A DNA stretch of 52,921 nucleotides from Streptomyces adustus (lineage in GTDB: Bacteria; Actinomycetota; Actinomycetes; Streptomycetales; Streptomycetaceae), in assembly GCF_009377175.1 (NCBI RefSeq), contig NZ_VJZD01000036.1, positions 1 through 52,921 of the forward strand, in the 5' to 3' direction. The position numbers and the translations under genes are program-made. Below are positions 29,456 through 38,370 of the stretch, piece by piece. Within the stretch, counting starts at the first letter, position 1; the number at the start of each line of letters is the position of its first letter. The notes under the pieces were generated by a model. It was not told the DNA's origin. It did no database searches and saw only the letters and a program-made list of their open reading frames with translations.

Positions 29456-30217
29456 CTAGCGGCGGTGGCGTCCGCCCGTGGCCTCGCCGCGTTCCGCGGC
29501 CTCGGCGGCGAGCGCGGCCTTGCGCTCCTCCTCGGCCTTCTCCTCCGCCTCCATCTCGGCGAAGACGTCGATCGGCGCAGGTGCCTTCGCCAGGAAGACC
29601 CAGGTGAGCCAGACGGCCAGCAGGAAGGGCGGGATCTTCAGGGCGACCAGCACCCAGCCGAGCTGGGCGGTGTTCGCCCACCAGTACAGCGGGAAGAGGA
29701 CCGCGCACTTGGCGAGCAGGATCAGGCCCCACGCCCAGCTGGCCTTGGCGTACGCCTTCTTGCGGCCGGGGTTGCGGGTCCGCCAGGAGAGGTTCTCCTT
29801 GAAGACCGGGCCGAGGATCAGGCCGATCAGCGGGACACCGCACAGCGTGGTGATGATGTACGCCAGGGCCAGGCCCAGCGTGTAGAGCATGCCGGGGAGG
29901 TAGAAGTCCTTGGCATTGCCCGTCATCATCGCGAACACGACTCCGAAGGCGACGCCGAAGACACCGCTGAAGGCGTGCTTGACGGTGTCCTTCATCACCA
30001 GCCGGACGACGACCAGGACCAGCGACACCACCAGCGCGGCGATGGCCGACCAGTGCAGGTCCTTGTTGATCGTGAAGATGGTGACGAAGAGCAGGCCGGG
30101 CAGCACCGTCTCGACCATGCCCCGCACCCCGCCGAACGCCTCGAAGAGCGCGGCTTCGGTCACCGCCCGGGCGTCGTCCTGCTGAGTGTCCTGGGTCGGC
30201 TTGTCGAGCGACGTCAC
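29456..30217 (-). CDS. DUF3159 membrane protein
   Basis: The product is 253 aa from GTG 30217, three bases after the upstream stop. DUF3159 shows ALFEAFGGVRGMVETVLPGL, five to six membrane helices between residues 40 and 215 (including IAALVVSLVLVVVRLV and GMLYTLGLALAYIITTLCGV) and N-P-G-R-K-K-A-Y-A-K-A-S-W between helices 4 and 5. A charged Ala/Glu helix forms the C-terminus. The family is actinobacterial, with unknown function; it is the Rv2693c position in the conserved block. Coupling with the OB-fold gene suggests a shared task. Confidence 0.9.
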   Translation of the reverse strand: MTSLDKPTQDTQQDDARAVTEAALFEAFGGVRGMVETVLPGLLFVTIFTINKDLHWSAIAALVVSLVLVVVRLVMKDTVKHAFSGVFGVAFGVVFAMMTGNAKDFYLPGMLYTLGLALAYIITTLCGVPLIGLILGPVFKENLSWRTRNPGRKKAYAKASWAWGLILLAKCAVLFPLYWWANTAQLGWVLVALKIPPFLLAVWLTWVFLAKAPAPIDVFAEMEAEEKAEEERKAALAAEAAERGEATGGRHRR

Positions 30218-30220
30218 CGG

Positions 30221-30619
30221 CTACTCCCGTCCGAGGGGTCTCAGTTCGTACTTGGGATTGAAAAGCACCCGCCGGCCCCGGCTCATCGAGATCCGGCCCG
30301 ACGCGATCAGTCTGCGCCCGGGTTCGATGCCCACGATGGAACGCCTGCCGAGCCAGACCACGTCCAGCGCCGCGGAGCCGTCGAACAACTCGGCTTCCAG
30401 GGCCGGGACTCCGGCTCGCGGCCGCAGGGTGACCGTGCGCAAGGTACCAGTAACCGTAACGATCTGCCGGTCCTGGCAGTCACCGATGCGGATGCAACCG
30501 GCGGTTTCGGCGTCCTCCCGCAGCTCCTCGGACTCCAGGTCCTCCTGTGACGAGGAGAGCCGGTCGAACATGCGCCGGAACCGGCCCACCGGTTTCTCGG
30601 AACGAGGAACAGCACTCAT
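30221..30619 (-). CDS. OB-fold nucleic-acid-binding protein
   Basis: The product is 132 aa. The C-terminal 90 residues form an OB-fold: QIVTVTGTLRTVTLRPRAG, then EAELFDGSAALDVVWLGRR and GRRLIASGRISMSRGRRVLF, as in tRNA_anti-type domains. The N-terminal 40 residues are charged and helical. It lies three bases before the DUF3159 gene and occupies the Rv2694c position in mycobacteria. The ligand is unknown. No catalytic domain is present, so a binding or accessory role is expected. Gene order implies co-expression with DUF3159. Confidence 0.88.
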   Translation of the reverse strand: MSAVPRSEKPVGRFRRMFDRLSSSQEDLESEELREDAETAGCIRIGDCQDRQIVTVTGTLRTVTLRPRAGVPALEAELFDGSAALDVVWLGRRSIVGIEPGRRLIASGRISMSRGRRVLFNPKYELRPLGRE

Positions 30620-30694
30620 ATCTGAAGCGTACCGGGGTGCCCTGCCAAGGACGTACCCGCGGTGACGGCGCCCGAACCGGCCCCGTGCTCCGGC

Positions 30695-31378
30695 TCACTT
30701 CTCGAACCGGTAGCCCATCCCCGCCTCCGTGATGAAGTGCCGCGGATGCGAGGGGTCCGCCTCCAGTTTGCGGCGCAACTGGGCCATGTACACCCGAAGG
30801 TAGTTCGTCTCGGTCCCGTAGGAGGGGCCCCAGACCTCCTGGAGGAGCTGCTTCTGGCTGACCAGCCGGCCGGTGTTGCGCACCAGCACCTCCAGCAGAT
30901 GCCACTCGGTGGGCGTCAGGCGTACGTCCCTGCCGTCCCGGTTGACCTTCTTGGCGGCCAGGTCGACGGTGAAGCCCTCGGTCTCCACCAGCGCGTCGTC
31001 CTCGCCGGCCCCGACGGGTTCGGCCCGGCGGACCGCGGCCCGCAGCCGGGCCAGCAGCTCGTCCATGCCGAACGGCTTGGTGACGTAGTCGTCGGCGCCC
31101 GCGTCGAGCGCCTCGACCTTCTCGTCGGAGGAGTGGCGCGCGGACAGCACCAGGATCGGCACCCGGGTCCAGCCGCGCAGCCCCTTGATCACCTCGACGC
31201 CGTCCATGTCGGGCAGGCCGAGGTCGAGGACGACCACGTCCGGGTGACGGGCCGCGGCGAGCTGGAGCGCGGTGGCGCCGTCGTAGGCGGCGTCGACCTC
31301 GTACTTGCGGGCCCTGAGATTGATCACGAGGGCGCGGACGATCTGCGGCTCGTCGTCGATCACGAGCACCCGGGTCAT
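30695..31378 (-). CDS. kdpE: KdpE-like OmpR-family response regulator
   Basis: The product is 227 aa. ATG 31378 overlaps the kdpD stop (ATGA). The receiver domain has the acidic pocket Asp8/Asp9, phosphoacceptor Asp52 in VVVLDLGLPD and Lys in VTKPFG. The C-terminal winged helix (about 130-225) includes RLTPTEWHLLEVLVRNTGRL and NYLRVYMAQLRRKLE. KdpE normally activates the kdpFABC K+ pump operon at low potassium. That operon is not in the window, so the targets are elsewhere. It sits inside a conserved block that lacks it in mycobacteria, suggesting insertion of the pair. Confidence 0.92.
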   Translation of the reverse strand: MTRVLVIDDEPQIVRALVINLRARKYEVDAAYDGATALQLAAARHPDVVVLDLGLPDMDGVEVIKGLRGWTRVPILVLSARHSSDEKVEALDAGADDYVTKPFGMDELLARLRAAVRRAEPVGAGEDDALVETEGFTVDLAAKKVNRDGRDVRLTPTEWHLLEVLVRNTGRLVSQKQLLQEVWGPSYGTETNYLRVYMAQLRRKLEADPSHPRHFITEAGMGYRFEK

Positions 31379-33987
31379 CTGACCTGCCTTTGCGGTTCTA
31401 CGGGCCGTAGTGGTTGCACGGGCCCTTCTGGTTGCACGGGACTTTGTGACCGTGCGGGCCGGACGGGATCGGCAGGCGCGGGTTCGGGGCCCGCTCCCGC
31501 CGCGCGCAGGGTGAGGACCATGGTGAGGCCGCCACCGGGGGTGTCCTCGGCGGCGAGCGTGCCGCCCATCGCCTCGGCGAAGCCGCGCGCGACCGCGAGG
31601 CCGAGGCCGACACCGGCGCCGCGCGGGGCGTCGCCGTAGCGCTGGAAGGGCTCGAAGATGCGTTCCTTCGCCTCGTCCGGGACGCCCGGCCCGCGGTCCA
31701 CCACCCGCACCTCGACCCGGTCCGCGATGGCGCTGGCGGCCACCAGGACGCGCGCGCCACGCGGGCTGTACTTGACCGCGTTCTCGACCAGGTTGGCCAC
31801 CACGCGCTCCAGCAGCCCGGCGTCGACCGCGGCCATGGGCAGGGTCTCGGGGACGTCCAGCTCGACGCTGTCCTCGGGAACGCCGCCGAGCGCCATCGGC
31901 ACGACCTCGTCGATGTCCGTCTCGCGGATGATCGTGGCGACCGTGCCGGTCTGGAGGCGGGACATGTCGAGCAGATTGCCGACCAGGTGGTCCAGGCGGT
32001 CGGCGCCCTCCTCGATGCCCGCCAGCAGCTCGGCCCGGTCCTCCTCGGACCACTCGACGTCCTCCGAACGCAGGGACGACACCGACGCCTTGATCCCGGC
32101 GAGCGGAGTGCGCAGGTCGTGGCTGACGGCGGCCAGCAGCGCGGTGCGGATGCGGTTGCCCTCGGCCAGCGCGCGGGCCCGGTCGGCCTCCTCCCGCAGC
32201 CGCCGCCGGTCCAGGACGACGGCGGACTGGGCCGCGAACGCGGCCAGCACCCGGCGGTCCTCGGCGGGCAGCACCCGCCCGGTGAGCGCCAGCGCCATGT
32301 GGTCCCCGACCGGCATGTCCACGTCGGCGTCCTCGGGCCGCTCCAGCGGCCGACCGAGTCCCACGCTCCCCGCGCAGGTCCACGGCGCCACGTCGCTCTC
32401 CCGTTCCAGCAGCGCCGCCGACTCCATGCCGAAGGTCTCGCGCACCCGCTCCAGCAGCGCCTCCAGGCTGGTCTCGCCGCGCAGCACGTCGCCCGCGAGG
32501 AAGGAGAGGATCTCCGACTCCACCCGCAGCCGGGCCGCCTGGTGGGTGCGCCGGGCGGCGAGGTCCACGACCGAGGCCACCGACACCGCGACCCCCACGA
32601 AGATCGCTATGGCCACGATGTTCTTCGGATCGGCGATCGTCAGCCGGTGCAGCGGGGGCGTGTAGTAGTAGTTCAGCAGGAACGATCCGACTGCCGCCGA
32701 GCCGAGCGCCGGGAGCAGCCCGCCGAGCAGGGCGGCCGCCACGGTCAGCGCCAGGAACAACAGCATGTCGTTGGCGAGGCCCAGGTCCACCGTGTTCAGC
32801 AGCAGCGCCAGGATCACCGGGCCCACCACGCCGACGAGCCAGCCCCAGATGATCCGGACCCGCCCCAGCCGAGCGCCCCGGGCGGCCGGCAGCCCGCGCC
32901 CCTTGCCCGCCTCGCCATGGGTGATCAGGTGGATGTCGAGGTCGGGCCCCGACTCCCGGGCCACGGTCGCCCCCACGCCCGGCCCGAAGACGTACTGCCA
33001 GCTCTTGCGGCGCGAGACGCCGAGCAGGATCTGGGTGGCGTTGACCCCGCGGGCGAAGGCCAGCAGGGCCGCCGGTATGTCGTCGCCGACCACGTGGTGG
33101 AAGGTGCCGCCCAGATCCTCGACCAGGGTCCGCTGGACGGTCAGCTCCTTCGGCGAGGCCGAGGTCAGCCCGTCGCTGCGGGCGATGTAGACGGCCAGCA
33201 CCTCGCCGCCCGCGCCCTTCTCGGCCAGCCGTGCGGCCCGCCGGATCAGCGTCCGGCCCTCCGGGCCACCGGTCAGACCGACCACGATCCGCTCGCGTGA
33301 ACCCCATATCGTCGAGACCCGGTGCTCGCTGCGGTACTGCTGGAGGTACTCGTCGACCCGGTCCGCCACCCAGAGCAGAGCCAGCTCCCGCAGGGCGGTC
33401 AGGTTCCCGGGCCGGAAGTAGTTCGACAGGGCCGCGTCGACCTTGTCCGGCTGGTAGATGTTGCCGTGCGCCATCCGGCGGCGCAGCGCCTGCGGCGACA
33501 TGTCGACCAGCTCGATCTGGTCGGCCCGGCGCACCACCTCGTCCGGCACGGTCTCGCGCTGGCGCACCCCCGTGATGGACTCCACCACGTCGCCCAGCGA
33601 CTCCAGGTGCTGGATGTTCACCGTCGAGACCACGTCGATGCCCGCGGCGAGCAGTTCCTCCACGTCCTGCCAGCGCTTGGCGTTGCGGGAGCCCGGGACG
33701 TTGGTGTGGGCCAGTTCGTCCACCAGGGCGACGGCGGGCGCGCGCCGGAGCACCGCGTCCACGTCCATCTCGGTGAAGACCGCGTCCCGGTGGTCGAGCT
33801 CCTGGCGCGGGACCAGCTCCAGGCCGTGCAGCATCACCTCGGTGCGCGGCCGGTCGTGATGCTCGACGAACCCCACCACGCAGTCGGTGCCGCGCTCCAC
33901 CCGCCGATGCGCCTCGGACAGCATCGCGTACGTCTTGCCGACACCCGGTGCCGCACCGAGATAGATCCGAAGCTTGCCGCGTGCCAT
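31375..33987 (-). CDS. kdpD: KdpD-like potassium sensor histidine kinase
   Basis: The product is 870 aa from ATG 33987. Domains in order: KdpD N-terminal ATPase-like domain (about 1-210) with Walker A GAAPGVGKT at 11-19 and FVEHHDRP; a USP domain (about 230-355); four membrane helices (about 385-480); a GAF-like region (about 520-600); HisKA with His623 in SHDLRTPLAG; and HATPase_c with N-x-x-x-N-A-x-K-Y and G-x-G-L-G-L. It senses K+ limitation or turgor and phosphorylates KdpE. The last 30 residues are a Pro/Gln/Val tail (PVQPEGPVQPLRPVEPQ) encoded by short DNA repeats at 31410-31460. No kdpFABC lies nearby. Confidence 0.94.
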   Translation of the reverse strand: MARGKLRIYLGAAPGVGKTYAMLSEAHRRVERGTDCVVGFVEHHDRPRTEVMLHGLELVPRQELDHRDAVFTEMDVDAVLRRAPAVALVDELAHTNVPGSRNAKRWQDVEELLAAGIDVVSTVNIQHLESLGDVVESITGVRQRETVPDEVVRRADQIELVDMSPQALRRRMAHGNIYQPDKVDAALSNYFRPGNLTALRELALLWVADRVDEYLQQYRSEHRVSTIWGSRERIVVGLTGGPEGRTLIRRAARLAEKGAGGEVLAVYIARSDGLTSASPKELTVQRTLVEDLGGTFHHVVGDDIPAALLAFARGVNATQILLGVSRRKSWQYVFGPGVGATVARESGPDLDIHLITHGEAGKGRGLPAARGARLGRVRIIWGWLVGVVGPVILALLLNTVDLGLANDMLLFLALTVAAALLGGLLPALGSAAVGSFLLNYYYTPPLHRLTIADPKNIVAIAIFVGVAVSVASVVDLAARRTHQAARLRVESEILSFLAGDVLRGETSLEALLERVRETFGMESAALLERESDVAPWTCAGSVGLGRPLERPEDADVDMPVGDHMALALTGRVLPAEDRRVLAAFAAQSAVVLDRRRLREEADRARALAEGNRIRTALLAAVSHDLRTPLAGIKASVSSLRSEDVEWSEEDRAELLAGIEEGADRLDHLVGNLLDMSRLQTGTVATIIRETDIDEVVPMALGGVPEDSVELDVPETLPMAAVDAGLLERVVANLVENAVKYSPRGARVLVAASAIADRVEVRVVDRGPGVPDEAKERIFEPFQRYGDAPRGAGVGLGLAVARGFAEAMGGTLAAEDTPGGGLTMVLTLRAAGAGPEPAPADPVRPARSQSPVQPEGPVQPLRPVEPQRQVR

Positions 33988-34111
33988 GGCCCCATTGTCT
34001 TCCCGTGCCGCCTGCGTGCGCAGCGTCGACCTTACGGCCGACCAGGGCGGCAAAACGGTCGAGAAAGGGGGATGGAGGTCGTCCTTGACACAACCCTGAC
34101 GCGTCCGGCGC

Positions 34112-34143
34112 GGGGCCGGCGCGGCCGTGGCCGCGCCGGCCCC
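34112..34143 (-). terminator. Terminator hairpin after the alginate-lyase-like gene
   Basis: GGGGCCGGCGCGGCC (34112-34126) pairs perfectly with GGCCGCGCCGGCCCC (34129-34143) with only a 2-base loop. It lies 46 bases beyond the stop of the alginate-lyase-like gene (minus strand) and upstream of kdpD, separating the two transcripts. Confidence 0.7.
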
Positions 34144-34189
34144 CGGGGTGCGCGGCTCGGCCGGCGTCGTCCCCGTGGGTGCGCGTGGC

Positions 34190-35368
34190 TCAGCCCGCGT
34201 TGTCCCCGTGGGTGAGGGTCTCCCAGGCGACGAACAGGTTGTTGCTGCCGGCGGGACGGTTCTGGAGGGTGAGTGCCTGGGTGTTGGTCATCGCGATGCC
34301 CAGCCGGTTGTGCAGGGCGTTGTAGCCGACCTCGGTGACGGGACCGAGCCCGAGGTTCAGCGTGCCGCCGCACAGCCAGCTCGGGACGGCGGTGCCGAGC
34401 TGGTACTTGGACTGGAAGCCGAGCGCCTGCCGCAGCCGCTCGCCGACGTCGGTCCCGTACAGGTCCTGGCCCTGGATACGGCTGGTCTCGGCGATGTGCG
34501 AGATGGACGAGATGCCGTACCCGGTGTGGGTGAAGTCGCGGCAGGTCTCCTGGGTGAGACCGGTGACGAAGGTGGACTGGCCCTGCCAGTAAGCGACGAT
34601 CTTCGCCGTGGTGTCGAGGTTCTGGCTGGGTACGGTCTTCGGCACCGCGCCGTCGGAGGCCAGGTAGACGTACGCGGCGGTACGGGTCCGGAACTTCGCC
34701 ATGGCCTTGTCGTACGACGTCCGGTCCTCCAGGAAGACGGAGATGCCGACGGCGGCCTCCATCATGGTCAGTTCCCAGTTGCCGTTGGAGTTGGAACCGT
34801 TGATGACCTCGGGGAGGTAGACGTCGCGGAGCATGGTCGCGAAGCGGCCGGAGTTGGCCCAGGTCCCGGTGTACGTGTACTTGACGATCTCCGCGGCCTT
34901 GACCCAGGAGGAACCGGCCCAGCCGGTCTGGAGGGGCGCGTTGCTGTTGGTGTGGTCCTTGATCACCGCGGACCACGCGTCCATGAGCGCGATGGACTTC
35001 TGTGCGTAGCGGCTGTCCCGGGTGATGTACCAGGCGAGGGCGTCGGTGTACGCGGCGATCGCGTCCTCGCGCTCGTCGGTGCAGCCGTAGTTGGGGTTGG
35101 AGTACGAACCGCACTCGACGGTCGCGCGCGGCGCCGGGGTGCGGTTGAGGTCGGCGTACTTGCTCGCCAGCATCTGGTCGAAGGCGCCCTTCCAGGGCTG
35201 GGCACCGGCCTGGACCTGGGTCCGGGCCAGGTCCAGCTGCCCCCTGGAGACGGTGACACCTGGGTGGACGAAGGTGGCCGGGGCGGCCTGGGCCTGGCGG
35301 GCGGCGGGCCAGACTAAGGCGCCCGCGACCAGGGCGGTGACGGCGGCGAGGAGTGCGGTACGGCGCAT
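34190..35368 (-). CDS. Secreted alginate-lyase-family polysaccharide lyase
   Basis: The product is 392 aa from ATG 35368. The signal peptide (MRRTALLAAVTALVAGALVW, cleavage after AQA near 28) predicts Sec export. The alpha/alpha toroid of the Alginate_lyase family (Pfam type PF05426) is seen: YTDALAWYITRDSRYAQKSI, SSWVKAAEIVKYT, GSNSNGNWELTMMEAAVGIS (the conserved N-G-N-W), and a catalytic-region QETCRDFTHTGYGISSISHI with His and Tyr. Such Streptomyces enzymes act on alginate or related uronate polysaccharides; the exact polymer is uncertain. Two Cys (CGS, YGC) near the N-terminus may pair. The gene has its own promoter and terminator and interrupts the conserved housekeeping block. Confidence 0.88.
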   Translation of the reverse strand: MRRTALLAAVTALVAGALVWPAARQAQAAPATFVHPGVTVSRGQLDLARTQVQAGAQPWKGAFDQMLASKYADLNRTPAPRATVECGSYSNPNYGCTDEREDAIAAYTDALAWYITRDSRYAQKSIALMDAWSAVIKDHTNSNAPLQTGWAGSSWVKAAEIVKYTYTGTWANSGRFATMLRDVYLPEVINGSNSNGNWELTMMEAAVGISVFLEDRTSYDKAMAKFRTRTAAYVYLASDGAVPKTVPSQNLDTTAKIVAYWQGQSTFVTGLTQETCRDFTHTGYGISSISHIAETSRIQGQDLYGTDVGERLRQALGFQSKYQLGTAVPSWLCGGTLNLGLGPVTEVGYNALHNRLGIAMTNTQALTLQNRPAGSNNLFVAWETLTHGDNAG

Positions 35369-35434
35369 GGTGGGGGGCCATCCGTTCTTGTATGTGAACG
35401 ATGAGCGCCTGTATGAACAAGGCGCTGCGCCGAG

Positions 35435-35463
35435 ACCATAGGTACAGACCAACCGTCCGTCAA
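35435..35463 (-). promoter_or_regulatory. Vegetative-type promoter for the alginate-lyase-like gene
   Basis: On the minus strand TTGACG (35458-35463) and TATGGT (35435-35440) are separated by exactly 17 bases, matching -35 and -10 boxes of a housekeeping sigma factor. They lie about 65-95 bases upstream of ATG 35368. Confidence 0.55.
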
Positions 35464-35494
35464 GGTGTCACGCACATGACGAACGGCCGGCATG

Positions 35495-35531
35495 ACGAAG
35501 GGCCGTACCCCGGCGGGGTACGGCCCTTCGT
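35495..35531 (-). terminator. Terminator hairpin after the DUF3710 gene
   Basis: ACGAAGGGCCGTACCCC (35495-35511) pairs perfectly with GGGGTACGGCCCTTCGT (35515-35531), a 17-base stem with a 3-base loop. It lies 33 bases past the DUF3710 stop and closes the thioesterase-dut-DUF3710 transcript. Confidence 0.85.
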
Positions 35532-35563
35532 GTGCGACTGTGGTCAGCCGTGTACGGCTGTGC

Positions 35564-36325
35564 TCAGCGGACCTCGGTGATCTCCGGTCCGCGCTGGAGC
35601 TGGCCCATGCCGCCGGAGAAGCGCGAACCGGCCTCCTCCTGCTGGACGCCCTCGGGCACCATCTGGGCGTCGTTCGGCAGCTTCAGGACGATCGGGTCAC
35701 GGGGGGCCATCGGGCCTTCGCCCCGCACCACGACGGTGTCCCGGAAGATCTGCTCCAGCAGACCGGCCGCCTGCGGCTGCACCGCGCCCTGGCCCGAGAT
35801 GACCCCGCGCAGGAACCAGCGGGGGCCGTCCACACCGACGAAGCGCACGACCTGGAAGCCGCCCGTGCCGTCGGGCAGCTGCACCGGCACCTGGGCCCGC
35901 AGCTCCCAGCCCAGCGGACCCTCGACCTCGTCGACGATGCCGCCCTGCTGGGTGATGCCCGAGCCGATCTCCTCGCGCACCTCGCTCCAGATGCCCTCGC
36001 GCTTGGGAGCGGCGAAGGCCTGGAGCTGGATGGCGCTGTCGTGCAGCACGACGGTGGCGGCGACGATCGCGTCACCGGCCACCTCGACCCGCAGCTCCAT
36101 GCCGTCGACGCCCGGCACGAACAGACCGCCGAGGTCCACCCGGCCCTCGCCCGGCTCGCGCACCTCGGTGTCGTCCCAGGGCCCGTCGGGCCGCGGCTCG
36201 GGTTCGAGCCGCACGCGCTCGCGCGCGCCCTCTACGTCCGCCTCGGTGTCGACGCTGTCGACGACCTGCTCGGCCTCGCCGGCCGCGCCGTCGGCGGCAT
36301 CCCTCTTCTTGCGACGTCCGAACAC
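35564..36325 (-). CDS. DUF3710 domain protein
   Basis: The product is 253 aa from GTG 36325 with GGAAGGACAGTGAC upstream; the dut stop lies within this ribosome-binding region, so the two genes are closely coupled. After a charged 45-residue N-terminus (FGRRKKRD) the DUF3710 domain includes [57 protein letters not shown] and [14 protein letters not shown]. The family is actinobacterial and of unknown biochemical function, syntenic with Rv2696c next to dut. It is soluble and probably cytoplasmic. Confidence 0.9.
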   Translation of the reverse strand: MFGRRKKRDAADGAAGEAEQVVDSVDTEADVEGARERVRLEPEPRPDGPWDDTEVREPGEGRVDLGGLFVPGVDGMELRVEVAGDAIVAATVVLHDSAIQLQAFAAPKREGIWSEVREEIGSGITQQGGIVDEVEGPLGWELRAQVPVQLPDGTGGFQVVRFVGVDGPRWFLRGVISGQGAVQPQAAGLLEQIFRDTVVVRGEGPMAPRDPIVLKLPNDAQMVPEGVQQEEAGSRFSGGMGQLQRGPEITEVR

Positions 36326-36326
36326 G

Positions 36327-36887
36327 TCACTGTCCTTCCCGGTCGGATACGACCGAAGCGTATCTATACCCACCCGTTGCGCCGCCGTCGGCGGCCTGAT
36401 CGCTTGTGCCGCTCGCGCCGCCCACCGCGGCATGGCCGCCGGTGGACCCGAAGCCCCCCTCGGCCCGTACCGAGTCGGGAAGCTCCGCGACCTCCTGGAA
36501 GCGAACCCTCTCGACCTGCTGGACTACCAGTTGGGCAATCCGGTCGAAGCGCTCGAACCGCACCGACTCGCGCGGATCGAGATTCACCACGATCACCTTG
36601 ATCTCCCCACGGTACCCGGCATCAACCGTCCCCGGGGCATTCACCAGGGCGACGCCGCAACGGGCGGCGAGCCCGGACCTCGGGTGCACGAAGGCCGCGT
36701 ACCCCTCCGGGAGGGCGATCGACACCCCGGTGGGCAGCACCGCCCGCTCCCCCGGCGCCAGCTCGCAGCCCTCGGTGGTCCGCAGATCGGCGCCGGCGTC
36801 GCCGGGCTGTGCGTACGAGGGAAGCGGCACCTCGGGGTCGACGCGCCGGATCAGCACGTCCAGCGGGGCACGGTCGGCGGGGCTCAC
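36327..36887 (-). CDS. dut: dUTP diphosphatase
   Basis: The product is 186 aa from GTG 36887, which overlaps the thioesterase stop (GTGA). All five motifs of trimeric dUTPase are present: PGDAGADL (1), [14 protein letters not shown] (2), [11 protein letters not shown] with the catalytic Asp and the uracil-recognising Tyr (3), RFDRIAQLV (4) and the P-loop-like EGGFGSTG (5). It converts dUTP to dUMP plus pyrophosphate, preventing uracil incorporation into DNA and feeding dTMP synthesis. The 25 residues after motif 5 (Ala/Gly/Ser/Thr) are a longer tail than in most family members. Confidence 0.96.
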   Translation of the reverse strand: MSPADRAPLDVLIRRVDPEVPLPSYAQPGDAGADLRTTEGCELAPGERAVLPTGVSIALPEGYAAFVHPRSGLAARCGVALVNAPGTVDAGYRGEIKVIVVNLDPRESVRFERFDRIAQLVVQQVERVRFQEVAELPDSVRAEGGFGSTGGHAAVGGASGTSDQAADGGATGGYRYASVVSDREGQ

Positions 36888-37468
36888 GGGTTCACCTCGA
36901 AGGCGCGGGCGCGGCGGATCTGGTCCGGGTCGCTCATGGCGGCCTGGATCTCCTCCTCGCGGCCGTGCCGGACGAAGTGCTCGACCGCGACCTCGACGAA
37001 AAGGGCGTCGGCGCGGACGGCGACGGGGCCCTCCGGGCCGCCGATGCGTCCGGTGGCCGTCGAGTAGATCTTCCGTCCGGCCACCGCGGTCACCTCGCCC
37101 TCCAGGTACAGCGTCGTCCCCACCGGCACGGGCCGCACGAAGTCGGTCTCCAGCCGTCCGGTCACCGCGACGGTCCGCAGCAGCCAGCTCAGCGAGCCGA
37201 GGGTCTCGTCGAGCGCGGTCGCGAGCACACCGCCGTGCGCGAGTCCGGGGGCGCCCTGGTGGGCGGGCTGCACGGTGAACTCGGCGGTGACGGTGACACC
37301 CGTACCGGCCCGCGCCTGGAGGTGCAGCCCGTGGTGCTGCTCTCCGCCACATCCGAAACACTGTTCGTAGTGGGCACCGAGAAGCTCGCCGGGTGCGGGA
37401 GCGTCGGGGTGTCGCACCGGTTTCACGGCGTCGCCGGGAGGCTGAAGAGCTGGGGAAGTACCACTCAC
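36884..37468 (-). CDS. PaaI-type hotdog-fold thioesterase
   Basis: The product is 194 aa from GTG 37468; the longer upstream frame is poorly supported. The hotdog domain shows VTAEFTVQPAHQGAPGLAHG, then GVLATALDETLGSL with the G-G-x-x-x-x-x-x-D/E catalytic helix, and RLETDFVRPVPVGTTL. A Cys-rich preface, YEQCFGCGGEQHHGLHLQ, is typical of actinobacterial members of this subfamily. It would hydrolyse an acyl-CoA of unknown chain type. Translation continues into dut through the GTGA overlap. The gene diverges from the DUF3093 gene 58 bases away. Confidence 0.88.
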   Translation of the reverse strand: MSGTSPALQPPGDAVKPVRHPDAPAPGELLGAHYEQCFGCGGEQHHGLHLQARAGTGVTVTAEFTVQPAHQGAPGLAHGGVLATALDETLGSLSWLLRTVAVTGRLETDFVRPVPVGTTLYLEGEVTAVAGRKIYSTATGRIGGPEGPVAVRADALFVEVAVEHFVRHGREEEIQAAMSDPDQIRRARAFEVNP

Positions 37469-37526
37469 AGGCGCAGACCTTACCCGCGCGTCGGCCGTAT
37501 CCGGACACCGTGCCAAGCTTGGCTCC

Positions 37527-37991
37527 ATGCAGCACTCCGCCACCCCGTACGAAGAACGCCTGACCGCCCCCCGCTCGTGGTGGCTGATCTCGTTTCTGGT
37601 GGGCGTCGCCTGCGCCCTGGTCCTGCTCCCGTTCGGCACCCTGCCGATGCTCGGCGGCCTGGTCGGCGGCACCGCGGCCGCGGCCGTCACGGCCAGCTCC
37701 TACGGCTCGCCGCGCATCCGCGTGGTCGGGGACTCCCTGATCGCCGGCGAGGCGAAGATCCCCGTCTCGGCGCTCGGCGAGGCGGAGGTCCTGGACGCCG
37801 AGGAGGCCCGCGCCTGGCGCACCTACAAGGCCGATGTGCGCGCCTTCCTCCTGCTGCGCTCCTACATCCCCACGGCGCTGCGCGTGGAGGTCACGGACCC
37901 GCAGGACCCGACGCCGTACCTGTACCTGTCGACCCGGGAGCCGGAACGCCTGGCGGAGGCCCTCAAGGCCGCCCGGACGGCCTCGGCGTAA
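37527..37991 (+). CDS. DUF3093 membrane protein
   Basis: The product is 154 aa from ATG 37527. The pattern YEERLTAPRSWWLISFLVGV, two close membrane helices (about 18-60), then ASSYGSPRIRVVGDSLIAGE and a cytosolic domain ending in PTPYLYLSTREPERLAEAL defines DUF3093. It is the Rv2698 position beside dut in mycobacteria. The function is unknown; the soluble part resembles a bacterial PH-like domain following the helices. It diverges from the thioesterase-dut-DUF3710 operon. Confidence 0.9.
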   Translation: MQHSATPYEERLTAPRSWWLISFLVGVACALVLLPFGTLPMLGGLVGGTAAAAVTASSYGSPRIRVVGDSLIAGEAKIPVSALGEAEVLDAEEARAWRTYKADVRAFLLLRSYIPTALRVEVTDPQDPTPYLYLSTREPERLAEALKAARTASA

Positions 37992-38007
37992 CGCCCCGGC
38001 ACCGGTC

Positions 38008-38022
38008 GGCCCCGAGGGGGCC
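38008..38022 (+). terminator. Short hairpin after the DUF3093 gene
   Basis: GGCCCC (38008-38013) pairs with GGGGCC (38017-38022) around a 3-base loop, 17 bases past the stop. It is a compact, weaker terminator candidate leading into the repeat-rich gap. Confidence 0.35.
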
Positions 38023-38199
38023 GCGGCGGCCGGAAGGCGCACTGGAAGGCCCGGGCGGGGCGCGCGAAGGCGGGCTCCGAGCGGGCCTTCCGAAGCTGCG
38101 CACGGGATACGAACCCGAAGCCCCCTGAGCAGCCCACGCGAGGCAGGCCGCAGGCTCCTGGAACCGGCCGAACCCGAAGCCCGAGAGGCTCCCACAGGG

Positions 38200-38370
38200 C
38201 CCACCTGAAGCGCCCCGAGCCGGCTCGTGGAAGGCGCACCCGAAGGACCCCGAGCGGCTCGCAGAAGGCGCGCCCCATGGGCCCCGAGCGGCTCGCGGGG
38301 GCCGGATCCGAAGGGCCCTGAAACGGCTGGGGAAGGTGGGCACGAAGGGCGCCGAAGCTGCTGCCGGGGG
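38200..38370. repeat. Degenerate 34-35-bp tandem repeats in a 460-bp non-coding gap
   Basis: The motif CCCCGAGCGGCTCG or a close variant starts at 38213, 38248, 38282 and, more degraded, 38316, giving periods of 35, 34 and 34 bases. Between the motifs lie GAAGGCGC-type spacers, and more decayed units extend upstream to about 38080 and downstream to about 38380. The period is not a multiple of three, so this is not a coding repeat. The whole gap 37992-38453 has no convincing gene. Confidence 0.6.

Noticed and set aside
30695..34093. A single open frame spanning both kdpD and kdpE antisense/shifted sequence
   Set aside because: Its long N-terminal part is Gly/Arg/Ala-rich out-of-frame translation of kdpD; the real kdpD and kdpE frames show full domains and an ATGA junction.
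36180..36225. tRNA-like GGTTCGAG block
   Set aside because: It lies inside the DUF3710 coding sequence and no cloverleaf can be drawn around it. No tRNA was found in the window.
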